Source: Paenibacillaceae bacterium
Lineage (GTDB): Bacteria; Bacillota; Bacilli; Paenibacillales; NBRC-103111
NCBI GenBank assembly: GCA_029256185.1
Contig: JAQSYI010000001.1
Span: 124,001 to 188,000, forward strand
DNA length: 64,000 nt
Direction of reading: 5' to 3'
The notes beneath the pieces are model-generated. The model was not told the origin of the DNA. It saw only the letters and a list, made by a program, of their open reading frames with translations, and ran no database searches. Each line of letters begins with the position of its first letter. Position 1 is the first letter of the stretch. Positions 52,390 to 62,322 of this stretch are shown one piece after another. Made by a program: the position numbers and the translations under genes.

Positions 52390-52619
52390 GAAATGACCTC
52401 CTCTTTTATGAAATAAGCGATGGTTGGTCTCCCGGCGGCATGCCCGTTCGCTGTTGGGCTGCCCCCGTTCCGATGCAAGCCGAGCGTATCAGAAAGCGCC
52501 GGGCGCAGACCAGTGGCAGAATCACGGATCGGGTAGCAACAGCCCCACAGCAGGCTTTTTTGTAGGAAACGGCAATGGATTATGGAAAATGACACGCGCT
52601 AACATCGTCCCGTTCAAGC

Positions 52620-52646
52620 TATAATGGATGGAGATTGCAGAGGGAG
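52620..52646 (+). promoter_or_regulatory. -10 box and ribosome site that set the YtdP-like start
   Basis: TATAAT at 52620-52625 would start transcription near 52632, after the ATG at 52628. AGAGGGAG at 52639-52646 then points to the TTG at 52655 as the true start. Confidence 0.5.
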
Positions 52647-52654
52647 TGAACGGT

Positions 52655-54994
52655 TTGCGCAGAAGGATATCCTTGAAGGTCCAGCTTATCTATATCGGTC
52701 TCTTCGTTCTCATTATAGGCTTCCTCGCGGCTATCAACTATACAAGCTCGATCCGCCAGTTGGAGAGGCAGGTCATTGAATCCAACCAGAATGTGCTGGC
52801 GCAGATCAGCAAGCGAATGGACAGTATGCTCCAGGAAGTGAACCTTACGGCTATCAATTATTTGCGGATGCCGGGAGTGCAGGCCTTTTTCGAAGCGCCC
52901 TCCTCCGTCTCCCCCTCCTATCTTCTGAGTGTTTCCGCTCTCCAGGACCAGTTGGGCAGTGTCATGGGCGCCAATTTCAATATGAAATCGGCGATGCTCT
53001 ATTCCCGTGTCAAGGACGAGGTGATGACCGCCTCTGACGTATACAGTCTGAAGGAAAGGCAGGAGTTGGAGTGGGTCAGATCCTTTCTGGACAACAAGTC
53101 GCCCAAATGGACGGCTCTGGGTCCGGAAGCAGGCCTGTCCGGAGGAAACGCTTCATCCGATACAGCCGCACCGGACAGGCCGGGCCAGTGCCAAATTCTG
53201 CTGGTCCATTATTATCCCCTGAATGCAGGTCCGGTGGACAGCAAGGGAACGGCGATTATCCGGATTAACGAAAAAAGCATTTCCGACCTGTTTGCGGATC
53301 TTCAGTTCGGCGGCAATGACAATGTGTATCTCATAGACGGCAGCGGCCGCATTCTCTCCCACAAAAACCCCGGTTTGATCTGGCAAAGCATGGCGGACAG
53401 GAGCTACAGCCGGGAGCTGCTGGCCCGGCAGGGACGGGGCTACCTGACGGACAAGGGAACCGGGAGCCTGATTTTCTATGACACATCGTACACGGGATGG
53501 AAGCTGGTGTATATTGTTTCGGAGCGGCAGATCAGCACGCTTACCCTGACGGTTCGCTATATATTGGCAGGATTGGCCTGCGCCATGGTGCTTGTGGCTA
53601 TAGCGGCCACCCTTTTCATTAACCGGAGATGGTTTGCGCCAATGGAGCGGTTTGTCGGCAAGCTGGAGGAAATGGCGGATAGACGCCGCGGAGGCCAAGG
53701 AGGCGGGGGCTCCTATCAGGAGCTTGAGCTTGAAATCCGGCAGGTGTTCACCGGATACGATGACGCGGAGAAGCGGCTTCACGAAAGCCTGCCGGCGCGG
53801 AAGCTGCAGATCATGTTCGAGCTTCTTACCGGCGCCAGGACCCGCTACCAGGCGGCCGAGCCGCTGCTGGAGCAAGCGGGAATCAGGCTGTTCCCCGCTC
53901 ATTACACGGTATTGGCTATGGAATTTGACTATACGGCAGATTGGGGCAAGCCCGGAGATATGAACCTCTTTTTGTACGGGCTGTGCAATGTGGCGGAGGA
54001 AATCGCCTCCTCGCTGGAGGGAATGAAGGGCGCCGCCGTTCAGATGAACGGCTACCAGGCGGTGATGGTGCTAAGCTTTGCCGATTCGCCGGAAGCCCGC
54101 AATCTGCAGGCAGCCAGACGCTTTGCGGAGGCTCTGATGAACTATATCGAAGCCTGCTTCAAGCGGACGATCTGTGTGGGAATAGGCGGCCACTATACCG
54201 ACTTTGCAAGCATCAAAACCTCCTATCAGGAAGCGCTGCGGATGATTTCCTGCAAAATTCTGACTGGACAGAATACCAACATTACCCAAGATGAGGTGGG
54301 CAACTGGGACAACCGCAGGGTTGTGGAGGTTTTTGAAACGGCCGATACCCTGCTGGAGGCGGTGCGGCGGACAGAGGCAGAACGGGCCGAGGAGCTGCTG
54401 GAGGAGCTGTTTGCACAGGCAAAACGATGCAGACTATCCAAGGAAATGATGGTTCAGCTTTGCCTGCAGCTTTTCCTTCGCACCTTGCAGACGGCGGAGG
54501 ATGCGGGGGTTGGGGAGCTGTTCAGGGCGGAGCACAAGACGCTTCCCGGCATCCTGGAGCATTGCGGTTCGCTGAAGGAAATGCGGGAGGCGGTAAGCGT
54601 TGTGACGGCGCAGCTGATTGCGGCGCTTCAGGAGAAGCGGAGCAGCCGAAGAAAGAGCGCGGAGCTGGTGGAATCAGTTATGGCCTATGCAGCCAAGCAT
54701 TATAATCAGAGCGATTTGTCGGTGAATTTCCTTGCGGAGCGCTACGGCCTCACCCCCAATTATGTGAGCAAGCTGTTTAAGGACTATACCCAATGCAATT
54801 TTGTGGATTATCTGGCGCGGGTGCGTGCCAAGGAGGCTGCCCGTCTGCTCTTGTCCACGCCGCTCAAGCTGGATGAAATTGCGCTGCAAATCGGTTACAC
54901 CAACTTTTCCAGCTTTCTGCGGAACTTCAAGAAGCATTACGGGATGACCCCCACCGAATACAGGCAAATGCATCGCGCCGATACTGAGCTATAA
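52655..54994 (+). CDS. Membrane-bound AraC-family regulator (YtdP-like)
   Basis: About 779 residues from TTG 52655 (788 from ATG 52628). A first membrane helix (LIYIGLFVLIIGFLAAI) leads to a large extracytoplasmic sensor with Cache-like strands. A second helix lies near residue 310 (ILAGLACAMVLVAIAATLF), then a cytoplasmic linker, and an AraC double helix-turn-helix at the end (LSVNFLAERYGLTPNYVSKLFKDYTQ and KLDEIALQIGYTNFSSFLRNFKKHYG). Length and layout match B. subtilis YtdP, which sits beside ytcQ. It probably senses an external sugar and activates the divergent importer and the GH105-like gene. Confidence 0.9.
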   Translation: MRRRISLKVQLIYIGLFVLIIGFLAAINYTSSIRQLERQVIESNQNVLAQISKRMDSMLQEVNLTAINYLRMPGVQAFFEAPSSVSPSYLLSVSALQDQLGSVMGANFNMKSAMLYSRVKDEVMTASDVYSLKERQELEWVRSFLDNKSPKWTALGPEAGLSGGNASSDTAAPDRPGQCQILLVHYYPLNAGPVDSKGTAIIRINEKSISDLFADLQFGGNDNVYLIDGSGRILSHKNPGLIWQSMADRSYSRELLARQGRGYLTDKGTGSLIFYDTSYTGWKLVYIVSERQISTLTLTVRYILAGLACAMVLVAIAATLFINRRWFAPMERFVGKLEEMADRRRGGQGGGGSYQELELEIRQVFTGYDDAEKRLHESLPARKLQIMFELLTGARTRYQAAEPLLEQAGIRLFPAHYTVLAMEFDYTADWGKPGDMNLFLYGLCNVAEEIASSLEGMKGAAVQMNGYQAVMVLSFADSPEARNLQAARRFAEALMNYIEACFKRTICVGIGGHYTDFASIKTSYQEALRMISCKILTGQNTNITQDEVGNWDNRRVVEVFETADTLLEAVRRTEAERAEELLEELFAQAKRCRLSKEMMVQLCLQLFLRTLQTAEDAGVGELFRAEHKTLPGILEHCGSLKEMREAVSVVTAQLIAALQEKRSSRRKSAELVESVMAYAAKHYNQSDLSVNFLAERYGLTPNYVSKLFKDYTQCNFVDYLARVRAKEAARLLLSTPLKLDEIALQIGYTNFSSFLRNFKKHYGMTPTEYRQMHRADTEL

Positions 54995-55049
54995 CGGATT
55001 GGAAGATGTTATACGCGGCGGTAAGCTGGAGAGAATATGGCGCCAAGCG

Positions 55050-55090
55050 AAGCAGCCCCCATCCTTCATTGAAGGACAGGGGCTGCTTTT
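55050..55090. terminator. Rho-independent terminator between convergent genes
   Basis: Arms agcagcccc (55051-55059) and ggggctgct (55079-55087) are followed by tttt on the plus strand. It ends the AraC gene and lies about 60 bases past nuoN on the other strand. Confidence 0.8.
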
Positions 55091-55151
55091 AACATGCGTA
55101 CCGCTTATGCGCTTGGACAGCTATGGTCCGTTCCAGCGCTGGCCGCAATAC

Positions 55152-56591
55152 CTACGGCAGCAGGAACACCTTGGAGGCGGATTCGGCCAGCTGGGACAGC
55201 GGCTCCGGATAAATACCGAAGAACAGGGTCAGCAGCAGGACGACGATCAGCGTCCCCTGCATCGCCGCGGGCAGGCGAATGGGAGAGGAATCGGTCGCTT
55301 CGCCCAGGTACATCACCTTCACCACGGACAGATAATAGTAAACCGACACCATACTCATCACCAGACCGATGACGGCCAGCCAGAGGAAGCCCTGGTCCAC
55401 GACCGCGGAGAACAGATAGAATTTGCCCACGAAGCCGGCCAGCGGCGGAATGCCCGCCATGGACAGCATGGCGACAGTCAGCACGGCTGCAGCCAGCGGA
55501 CTGCGTTGGCTTAAGCCGGCGAAGTCCTTGATCTCGTTGGAGCGAAGTGCGTTGGAGACCGCGATCACCACGGCGAAGGCCGCTGTGGAGGCGAACACGT
55601 AGATCATGGTGTAGAAGGCGATGCCCTTCACTCCCAGCGCGTTGGCCGCAACCAGACCCGTCAGAATGTAGCCTGCCTGGGAGACGCTGGAGTAAGCCAG
55701 CATGCGCTTGAGATTCGTCTGCGGGATCGCCGCCAGATTGCCGAACAGCATGGTTGCCGCGGCGATCACGGCGAGCAGCATCACCCAGGTGTCCCGGGTG
55801 TCGGGCAATGCTCCCAGGAACACGCGCACGAACACGGCGAAGGCCGCAGCCTTGGAACCGGTGGACAGCAGCGATGTCACGGGAGACGGAGCGCCGTGGT
55901 AGATGTCGGGCGACCACATATGGAACGGCACCGCGGATATCTTGAAGCCGAAGCCTGCAATCAGGAACACAATTCCCAAGATCAGCGCCGGCTCCAGCGA
56001 GCTCCCGCTGAGGGAGGCGGCAATTTCATCGAATATGGTCGAGCCGGCAATCCCGTATACGATGGTTAACCCGTACAGCAGGACGGCAGAGGACACGGCC
56101 CCGAGAATCAGATACTTGAGGCCCGCCTCGGAGGACTTGGGCTCAGTCTTGCGGAACGCCGTCAGGATGAAGAAGCTGATGGTCATCAGCTCCAGACCGG
56201 TATACATGGTGATCAGGTCGCCGGCGGATACCATGACCGAGGCGCCCAGAGCAGCAAATACCACAAGGGCGTAGAATTCCATCCGGTAATCCAGGCGCTC
56301 CACGTATTGGAAGGAGGAGAATACCACCAGAACGGCTGCAGCCAGGAAGACCTGCTTGAAGAACACGGAAAAGTCATCCACCACGTAGATTCCGTTGAAC
56401 AGCTCCGCATTGGCTCCGTACAGTGTAAAGGAAGCGATCAGGGTTCCGATGAGTCCGAACCCGGCCAGATACCCGAACGCCTTGCGTTGTTCCTTGGGGA
56501 CCAGAATACCCAGCACCAGCAGGCCAATGCCCAGAGCGGCCAGCAGGACCTCCACCAATATGACAGAAAAATCAATCTGGAAATCCAGCAT
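55152..56591 (-). CDS. nuoN: NADH-quinone oxidoreductase-like complex I subunit N
   Basis: 479 residues, about 14 membrane helices, Mrp-antiporter-like fold; one of the three proton-pumping arms. Conserved blocks: GLELMTISFFILTAF, SPDIYHGAPSPVTSLLSTGSKAAAF (with the key Lys) and LKRMLAYSSVSQAGYILTG. Its ATG overlaps the nuoM stop (TAATG). It is the last gene of the operon. Confidence 0.95.
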   Translation of the reverse strand: MLDFQIDFSVILVEVLLAALGIGLLVLGILVPKEQRKAFGYLAGFGLIGTLIASFTLYGANAELFNGIYVVDDFSVFFKQVFLAAAVLVVFSSFQYVERLDYRMEFYALVVFAALGASVMVSAGDLITMYTGLELMTISFFILTAFRKTEPKSSEAGLKYLILGAVSSAVLLYGLTIVYGIAGSTIFDEIAASLSGSSLEPALILGIVFLIAGFGFKISAVPFHMWSPDIYHGAPSPVTSLLSTGSKAAAFAVFVRVFLGALPDTRDTWVMLLAVIAAATMLFGNLAAIPQTNLKRMLAYSSVSQAGYILTGLVAANALGVKGIAFYTMIYVFASTAAFAVVIAVSNALRSNEIKDFAGLSQRSPLAAAVLTVAMLSMAGIPPLAGFVGKFYLFSAVVDQGFLWLAVIGLVMSMVSVYYYLSVVKVMYLGEATDSSPIRLPAAMQGTLIVVLLLTLFFGIYPEPLSQLAESASKVFLLP

Positions 56592-58087
56592 TAGTTGCTC
56601 CCTCCCACCGGTAGGACTTCAGCGATCTTGGCCATCAGGGTATCGACTCCCGAATTGACCATATCCGTCAACAGGGAAGGGAACAGCCCTCCGATGATAA
56701 TGACGGCTCCCAGCAGAAACAGAGGAACCAGCTCGGCGCCTCTGGCATCGGGCACACTGTCATATTGGGCTTTTCTCGGGCCGAACATGGAGGTGGCGAT
56801 TAACCGCAGGTTGTACATGGCAGTAAGAATAATGCTGGCGATCCCGAAGATCACCATGGGCCTGTAAGCTGCTTCAGACCAGGCCCCCACGAAGATGGTG
56901 AACTCCGGCACGAAGCTGATAAGACCCGGCAGACCCAGCGAGGCCATCCCGGCAATCACGAAGCCGGTGGCTACCTTGGGCAGCTGATGGGCCAACCCGC
57001 CCAATTCGTCTACATTGCGGGTATGCGTCTTGCCGTAGACATAACCGATCATGGCGAAGAACAAGGCGGCCATCACGCCGTGCGCGAACATGTTGGCAAT
57101 GGCGCCGTTCACGCTGATTACGTTCATGGCGGCGATCCCGATCAGCACAAAGCCCATGTGAGCCACGCTGGAATAACCGACGATATACTTCAGATCCCGC
57201 TGCTTCAGAGCGGCGAAGCTGGCGTATACGGCTCCGATTACGCCCAGGCCTACAATATAAGGGGCCCAGAACTTGGCGCCAAGGGGCAGAATCGCGAGAC
57301 CGATCCGGATCAGGCCATACCCGCCGATTTTCTTCAATACCCCGGCATGGATCATGCTCACAGCCGTAGGCGCTCCCGCATAGCCGTCAGGAGACCAGGA
57401 GTGGAACGGCCACATGGAGAGCAGGGAGCCGAAGCCCACCAGCAGGAAGAAGAACAGGAAGATCTGGGTGGATTCGCTGAAATCCATGGCGGCGATCTCC
57501 GGGATGCTGAAGGTGGAGGCGCCGGCCTTCACGTACAAGGCAATCATGCCCGCCAGCAGGAAGGCGCTTCCCACCAGCAGATAAATCGTCAGCTTCATCG
57601 CGGAATACTCTTTGGTCACCCGCTTGCTGCTGCCCCAGATAATGACCATGATATAGATGGGGATAACCACCACTTCATAGAACAACAGGAAGATGAAGAT
57701 GTCCTGGGCCACGAAGGTGCCCATCACCCCGGCGATCAGAATCAGGAGCAGGATAAAAAATTCCTTCGGGCGCTTGTTCTCGCCCCAGGAGGCATAGATG
57801 GAGGTGAAGCCGATCAGAGCGGTCAGGAGCACCATGGGCAGGCTGATTCCGTCCACACCCAGGAAGTAGCTGACACCCAGGTCGGTGGTCCAGGCGAAGT
57901 TCTCCACGAACTGCAGGCCGCCTGCGGCCTTGTCATAAGCGAAGTAAGCGTATAAGGCCACCACCAGAGAAACCAGGGCGGACAGCGCTGCTACCAGCTT
58001 GACAGCCTTGACCTCATCCTTGGGGATGAAGATGATTATAAAAGCGCCAATAAGCGGAGCCAGAAATAATGACGTAAGCAGGCCCAT
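56591..58087 (-). CDS. nuoM: Complex I subunit M
   Basis: 498 residues, antiporter-like proton-pumping subunit. Markers: SYFLGVDGISLPMVLLTALI, the pumping Lys/Glu regions LLFYEVVVIPIYIMVIIWG and WSPDGYAGAPTAVSMIHAGVLKKIGGYGLIR, and LKYIVGYSSVAHMGFVLIG. The start at 58087 overlaps the nuoL stop by one base (TAATG); a frame open to 58234 runs into nuoL and is not used. Confidence 0.95.
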   Translation of the reverse strand: MGLLTSLFLAPLIGAFIIIFIPKDEVKAVKLVAALSALVSLVVALYAYFAYDKAAGGLQFVENFAWTTDLGVSYFLGVDGISLPMVLLTALIGFTSIYASWGENKRPKEFFILLLILIAGVMGTFVAQDIFIFLLFYEVVVIPIYIMVIIWGSSKRVTKEYSAMKLTIYLLVGSAFLLAGMIALYVKAGASTFSIPEIAAMDFSESTQIFLFFFLLVGFGSLLSMWPFHSWSPDGYAGAPTAVSMIHAGVLKKIGGYGLIRIGLAILPLGAKFWAPYIVGLGVIGAVYASFAALKQRDLKYIVGYSSVAHMGFVLIGIAAMNVISVNGAIANMFAHGVMAALFFAMIGYVYGKTHTRNVDELGGLAHQLPKVATGFVIAGMASLGLPGLISFVPEFTIFVGAWSEAAYRPMVIFGIASIILTAMYNLRLIATSMFGPRKAQYDSVPDARGAELVPLFLLGAVIIIGGLFPSLLTDMVNSGVDTLMAKIAEVLPVGGSN

Positions 58088-60012
58088 TATTTTCCACCTC
58101 CCAATCCGTTTGTTGCTGAGGCCGGGTCTGCTATGACCAAGACCAGGACAATCAGGATGATCGCCACGAACATGATCAGGGCATATTGCTGCATCCGTCC
58201 GGTTTGAGCTTTGCGGAAGGTGGAGCCGAGCCATAGAGATATTTTGCCCAGACCATTGACGATGGTATCCACAACATGGATGTCAAACCAGTAGACAGCA
58301 GCGGAGACTCCCCCTACAACCATCCGGTTGATCCACATGTAGAATTCATCGATGTAGTATTTGTTGTACAGCAATGTGTGCACGGGACGGAAGCGTTCCG
58401 CCAGCAATCCGGCCCGGTTGGCGGCAGCGCCCCGGACATAGATCCAATAGGCCAAGCCGATTCCTGCCGCGGCAAGCAACACCGAAGTGGCGATCACGTC
58501 GAAGTGGGCATGCAGGGCATGGTATTCACCCGTCCGTACCCAGTAGAAGAAGTTCCAGCTCTTCGGCGTCCAGGGAGTTCCCACCAGACCGCCGACAATA
58601 GCCAGGAAGCCCAGCACATACAAGGGAATTCTCATGGACAAGGGAGATTCATGGGCATGATTGTCAGCCTTCTCTTCATTGAAGAAGGTCACGAAGATCA
58701 TTCTCCACATGTAGAAGGCCGTCAGGAAGGCGGTAACCGCAGCAATCAGATACAAGCCCACGTTGTAATCCTTGACCACCACCAGAATCTCGTCCTTGCT
58801 GAAGAAGCCCGAGAAGGGGGGAATCCCCGCTATGGCCAAGCCGCCTACGAGAAAAGCTCCAGCGGTAACGGGCATCTTCTTCTTCAACCCGCCCATCTCC
58901 CAAATGCTGACCTTGCCGTGCAGCGCATGGAGCACACTGCCCGCCGCGAGGAACAGCAGCGCCTTGAAGAAGGCATGGGTCATGAGGTGGAACAGGCTGG
59001 CGCTTGTGCTGCCTACACCAAGGGCCAGCATCATGAAGCCAAGCTGGCTGACAGTGGAATAGGCGAGAATTTTCTTCAACTCTACCTGGGCCACCGCTAT
59101 GGTAGCTGCGAACAGCGCAGTAAAGCCGCCTACCCAGGCAATCAAGGCCGCCGCCTCGGGAAGCTCGGCGAACAGGAACAGCATTCTGGCAACTAAGTAT
59201 ACCCCTGCTACAACCATGGTTGCCGCGTGAATCAGGGCGCTGACCGGCGTCGGCCCTTCCATGGCATCTGGCAGCCACACATGCAGAGGGAATTGGCCGG
59301 ATTTGCCGACAGGTCCCAGGAACAGCAGAATGCCTACGAGCGTCAACGCCCCCGCTGACACACCGAAGGTGCTGAATACCGGGATTTTCTCCGCCAGCTC
59401 GGCAAAATTCAAGGTGTCGAAGAAGATTTGCAGGAAGAGGATGCCCAGCAGCAGACCGAAGTCGCCGATCCGGGTGGTCATGAACGCTTTCTTGGCCGCT
59501 TCGCGGGCGGAATGCTTATGATAGTAGTATCCGATCAGCAGGTAGGAGCACAAGCCCACCAGCTCCCAGAAGATAAACATCTGCAGCAGGTTATTGGAGA
59601 TGACCAATCCCAGCATGGTGGCGGAGAACAGGGAGAGGAAGGCGTAGAAGCGCGCAAATCCCGGATCATCCTTCATATAGCCCAACGAGTAAATTTGCAC
59701 CAGCAGCGAGACCAGAGTCACCACGAACAGCATCATCGCCGATATGGGGTCGATCAATACGCCCATCTCGATGGTCAGGCCGGGCATGGAGAACCAGGTG
59801 CTGGCGTATTCCAGCGGTTTTTCGATCAGTTCCGCATCGTTAAGCACTCCGATCCCCACCATAATGGCAAGGATAAAGGAAGCGGACATAAAGGCAAGGG
59901 CTATACAAGCGCTAAGCCTGGGCAAGGACATCGTAAACAGTCCAATTACGGCAAAGGCTATAGCTGGAAGCAGTGGCACGAGCCACGCATTCTGTAAGGC
60001 AAAATCGATCAT
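58087..60012 (-). CDS. nuoL: Complex I subunit L
   Basis: 641 residues, the largest antiporter-like subunit, with a long C-terminal lateral helix that clamps the membrane arm. Markers: FVTLVSLLVQIYSLGYMKDDP, FWELVGLCSYLLIGYYYHK, VWLPDAMEGPTPVSALIHAATMVVAGVYL and KKILAYSTVSQLGFMMLALG. It starts 31 bases after nuoK. Confidence 0.96.
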   Translation of the reverse strand: MIDFALQNAWLVPLLPAIAFAVIGLFTMSLPRLSACIALAFMSASFILAIMVGIGVLNDAELIEKPLEYASTWFSMPGLTIEMGVLIDPISAMMLFVVTLVSLLVQIYSLGYMKDDPGFARFYAFLSLFSATMLGLVISNNLLQMFIFWELVGLCSYLLIGYYYHKHSAREAAKKAFMTTRIGDFGLLLGILFLQIFFDTLNFAELAEKIPVFSTFGVSAGALTLVGILLFLGPVGKSGQFPLHVWLPDAMEGPTPVSALIHAATMVVAGVYLVARMLFLFAELPEAAALIAWVGGFTALFAATIAVAQVELKKILAYSTVSQLGFMMLALGVGSTSASLFHLMTHAFFKALLFLAAGSVLHALHGKVSIWEMGGLKKKMPVTAGAFLVGGLAIAGIPPFSGFFSKDEILVVVKDYNVGLYLIAAVTAFLTAFYMWRMIFVTFFNEEKADNHAHESPLSMRIPLYVLGFLAIVGGLVGTPWTPKSWNFFYWVRTGEYHALHAHFDVIATSVLLAAAGIGLAYWIYVRGAAANRAGLLAERFRPVHTLLYNKYYIDEFYMWINRMVVGGVSAAVYWFDIHVVDTIVNGLGKISLWLGSTFRKAQTGRMQQYALIMFVAIILIVLVLVIADPASATNGLGGGK

Positions 60013-60043
60013 CCGTTATAGCACCTACCTTCATAAGTAGACA

Positions 60044-60352
60044 TCACCACTTCAGCCAATTAAAATCATCCAGATTCGTTGTTTCCCGGTCACGGTACAC
60101 GGCGATGACCAACGCCAAGCCGATGGCGATCTCGGCCGCGGCAACGCCGATAATGAAGATGGCGAACACATGGCCGGCGAATTGTCCGGGAGTCGTATAT
60201 TTGGCAAAGGCCACCAAATTGAGATTAATGGCATTGAGCATCAGCTCGATGGACATGAGCACGGCAATCACGTTTTTCTTGGCCAGAACCCCGTACAATC
60301 CGATGCTGAAGACCAGAGCGCCCAATATCAGAAAATGATTAAGCGTTATCAC
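60044..60352 (-). CDS. nuoK: Complex I subunit K
   Basis: 102 residues, three membrane helices. [44 protein letters not shown] carries the conserved membrane Glu residues of NuoK. It begins at GTG, 60352, behind GAGGTG, and overlaps nuoJ by 14 bases. Confidence 0.95.
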   Translation of the reverse strand: MITLNHFLILGALVFSIGLYGVLAKKNVIAVLMSIELMLNAINLNLVAFAKYTTPGQFAGHVFAIFIIGVAAAEIAIGLALVIAVYRDRETTNLDDFNWLKW

Positions 60353-60851
60353 GGCGTTTCTTCACCTCTTTCGCAATCACAATCGCACCCACCATGGCAA
60401 TCAACAGCAGAATGGCAATGGTCTCAAAGGCAATGACATAATCCACGAACATTAATTCGGAAATTCCTTCGGTCACGGAAGTCGAAGATGCGCCCTCCTT
60501 CACGTTCCAATCCGTTCTTGCAAACAGGAAGGCGATGATGCCGAAGAGAACGGCGCCGGTCACGGCAGCCCACCGCTTCTGGGTATTGAAGCCGCTGGTC
60601 TCGCTCATGGTCGTGCGGCGCGTCAGCATGAGACCGAAGGCGATAATAATCGCAACGGCCCCGGCGTAAACCAATATCTGGACGACCGCGAGAAATTCGG
60701 CTTCCAGCAATACATACATGGCAGCGACGCCCACGAACGCCGCTACCAGATATAACGCAGCGTGGACCAGGTTCTTCATCAGAACCACAGCCAGGGCGGA
60801 AGCGACGATTACGGCCGCGAAAATGTAAAAAACGATGCTGGTCAACATCAT
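60339..60851 (-). CDS. nuoJ: Complex I subunit J
   Basis: About 170 residues with five hydrophobic segments. The block [36 protein letters not shown] is the NuoJ signature (helix 3 pi-bulge region). The start at 60851 overlaps the nuoI stop (TGATG); a GTG three bases upstream and an ATG three bases downstream are alternatives. Confidence 0.94.
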   Translation of the reverse strand: MMLTSIVFYIFAAVIVASALAVVLMKNLVHAALYLVAAFVGVAAMYVLLEAEFLAVVQILVYAGAVAIIIAFGLMLTRRTTMSETSGFNTQKRWAAVTGAVLFGIIAFLFARTDWNVKEGASSTSVTEGISELMFVDYVIAFETIAILLLIAMVGAIVIAKEVKKRRDNA

Positions 60852-61234
60852 CACCTCTTTTTCAGCATATCCTCATTGATATCTCTGCGGAAATACACGG
60901 CATGCTCAAAGGATTGGTTGGATTGCAGGGCATCGGTGGGGCAGGCCTCGACACAGAAGCCGCAATACAAGCACTGTTCCATCGCCATAGTGTATGCCGT
61001 CAGTTTCTTCTTCTTGGTTTCTTCGTCCCGTACACTCTCAAGCGCGATAACATGATTGGGGCAGGCGCTTGCGCATAGGCCGCAGGCAATGCACTTGTCT
61101 TCAATCAAATCGAATCTTCCTCTGGAGCGCGGGGGCAGAACAGGTCGGAATTCCGGATACTGTTCTGTCAGCTTCTTCGAGAAGAAGGCTTTAAAGGTAG
61201 TTTTCAGACCCGTCAACAAACCTTGTCCGTACAT
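60851..61234 (-). CDS. nuoI: Complex I subunit I (two [4Fe-4S])
   Basis: 127 residues, a short NuoI (the E. coli protein is longer at both ends). Two ferredoxin motifs, C48-x2-C51-x2-C54-x3-C58 and C88-x2-C91-x2-C94-x3-C98, would hold clusters N6a and N6b that pass electrons to NuoB. It begins three bases after nuoH behind GGGGGGA, which is itself the end of nuoH. Confidence 0.95.
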   Translation of the reverse strand: MYGQGLLTGLKTTFKAFFSKKLTEQYPEFRPVLPPRSRGRFDLIEDKCIACGLCASACPNHVIALESVRDEETKKKKLTAYTMAMEQCLYCGFCVEACPTDALQSNQSFEHAVYFRRDINEDMLKKR

Positions 61235-61237
61235 ATA

Positions 61238-62290
61238 TTATCCCCCCCATACACGATAAAGATAAATGCCCAGTCCGGTCAAAACCACGTTGCCCAAGGA
61301 TACCGGAATTAAGATTTTCCAACTGAACGCCATCAGATGATCCACTCTGATCCGCGGGAACGTCCAGCGCACCCACATGAACATCAGAATGAAGAAATAG
61401 ATTTTCACCACCAGCCAGATATAGCCGGGAATAAAGGTAAGACCGAAGGGTGCCGCATATCCGCCCAGGAACAGAGTAGCTCCCAGAGCAGACAAGGAGA
61501 TCATGCCTGCGTATTCAGCCAGGAAGAACATGGCCCAGCGCATCCCGGTGTATTCGGTGAACACCCCGGCAACCAGCTCCTGCTCTGCTTCAGGCATATC
61601 GAAGGGGGCCCGGTTTAATTCTGCCGTTCCTGCGATGAAGAAGATAATGAAGGCGACGATCTGGGGAATAATGAACCAAACCTTGTCTTGGGCTTCGGCG
61701 ATATCGGTAAGATTGAACGAGCCTACCATCATGACCACCCCAAGAATAGAGAAGGCCAGCGGAATCTCGTAGCTTATCATCTGCGCTACCGTACGCATTC
61801 CGCCGATCAGGGACCATTTGTTGTTGGAGCCCCAGCCGGCCATCAGGAAGGCGATGGTGCCGATGGAGGAGATGGAGATGAAATACAGAACACCGATGTT
61901 GAGATTGGCCGGAGCCAGTCCCTCTCCCCAGGGAATAACCGCCAAGGTCATCACGATGGGCATGAATACGATGGCCGCGGCGCCGACGAACACCCATTTG
62001 TCAACGGCCTTGGGAATAATATCTTCCTTAACCAGCAGCTTGATGGCATCCATTACCGTCTGGAACAGCCCTCTTGGACCGACACGGTTCGGACCGAGCC
62101 GCAGTTGAATGAAAGCAGACACCTTTCTTTCCAGGTAAATCAAATAAATTACGTTCAAAAGCACAAAAATCAACACGGATAATATTCCGATGCCGCCCAT
62201 CAAAGCGCCAGTAACCCCATCGGAAATACCGAGGCCTGTCAGCCACTCCCGGAGGGCATCGGCCATATTGCGAAACAGATCATTGAACAT
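61238..62290 (-). CDS. nuoH: Complex I subunit H
   Basis: 350 residues, eight membrane helices, lining the quinone chamber. Markers: ERKVSAFIQLRLGPNRVGPRGLFQTVMDAIKLLVKEDIIP, the loop EIPLAFSILGV, and NRAPFDMPEAEQELVAGVFTEYTGMRWAMFFLAEYAGM. It follows nuoD directly: nuoE, nuoF and nuoG are absent. Confidence 0.96.
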   Translation of the reverse strand: MFNDLFRNMADALREWLTGLGISDGVTGALMGGIGILSVLIFVLLNVIYLIYLERKVSAFIQLRLGPNRVGPRGLFQTVMDAIKLLVKEDIIPKAVDKWVFVGAAAIVFMPIVMTLAVIPWGEGLAPANLNIGVLYFISISSIGTIAFLMAGWGSNNKWSLIGGMRTVAQMISYEIPLAFSILGVVMMVGSFNLTDIAEAQDKVWFIIPQIVAFIIFFIAGTAELNRAPFDMPEAEQELVAGVFTEYTGMRWAMFFLAEYAGMISLSALGATLFLGGYAAPFGLTFIPGYIWLVVKIYFFILMFMWVRWTFPRIRVDHLMAFSWKILIPVSLGNVVLTGLGIYLYRVWGG

Positions 62291-62322
62291 TTCCTGCGTC
62301 CCTCCCTACATCCCGCTAAGGA

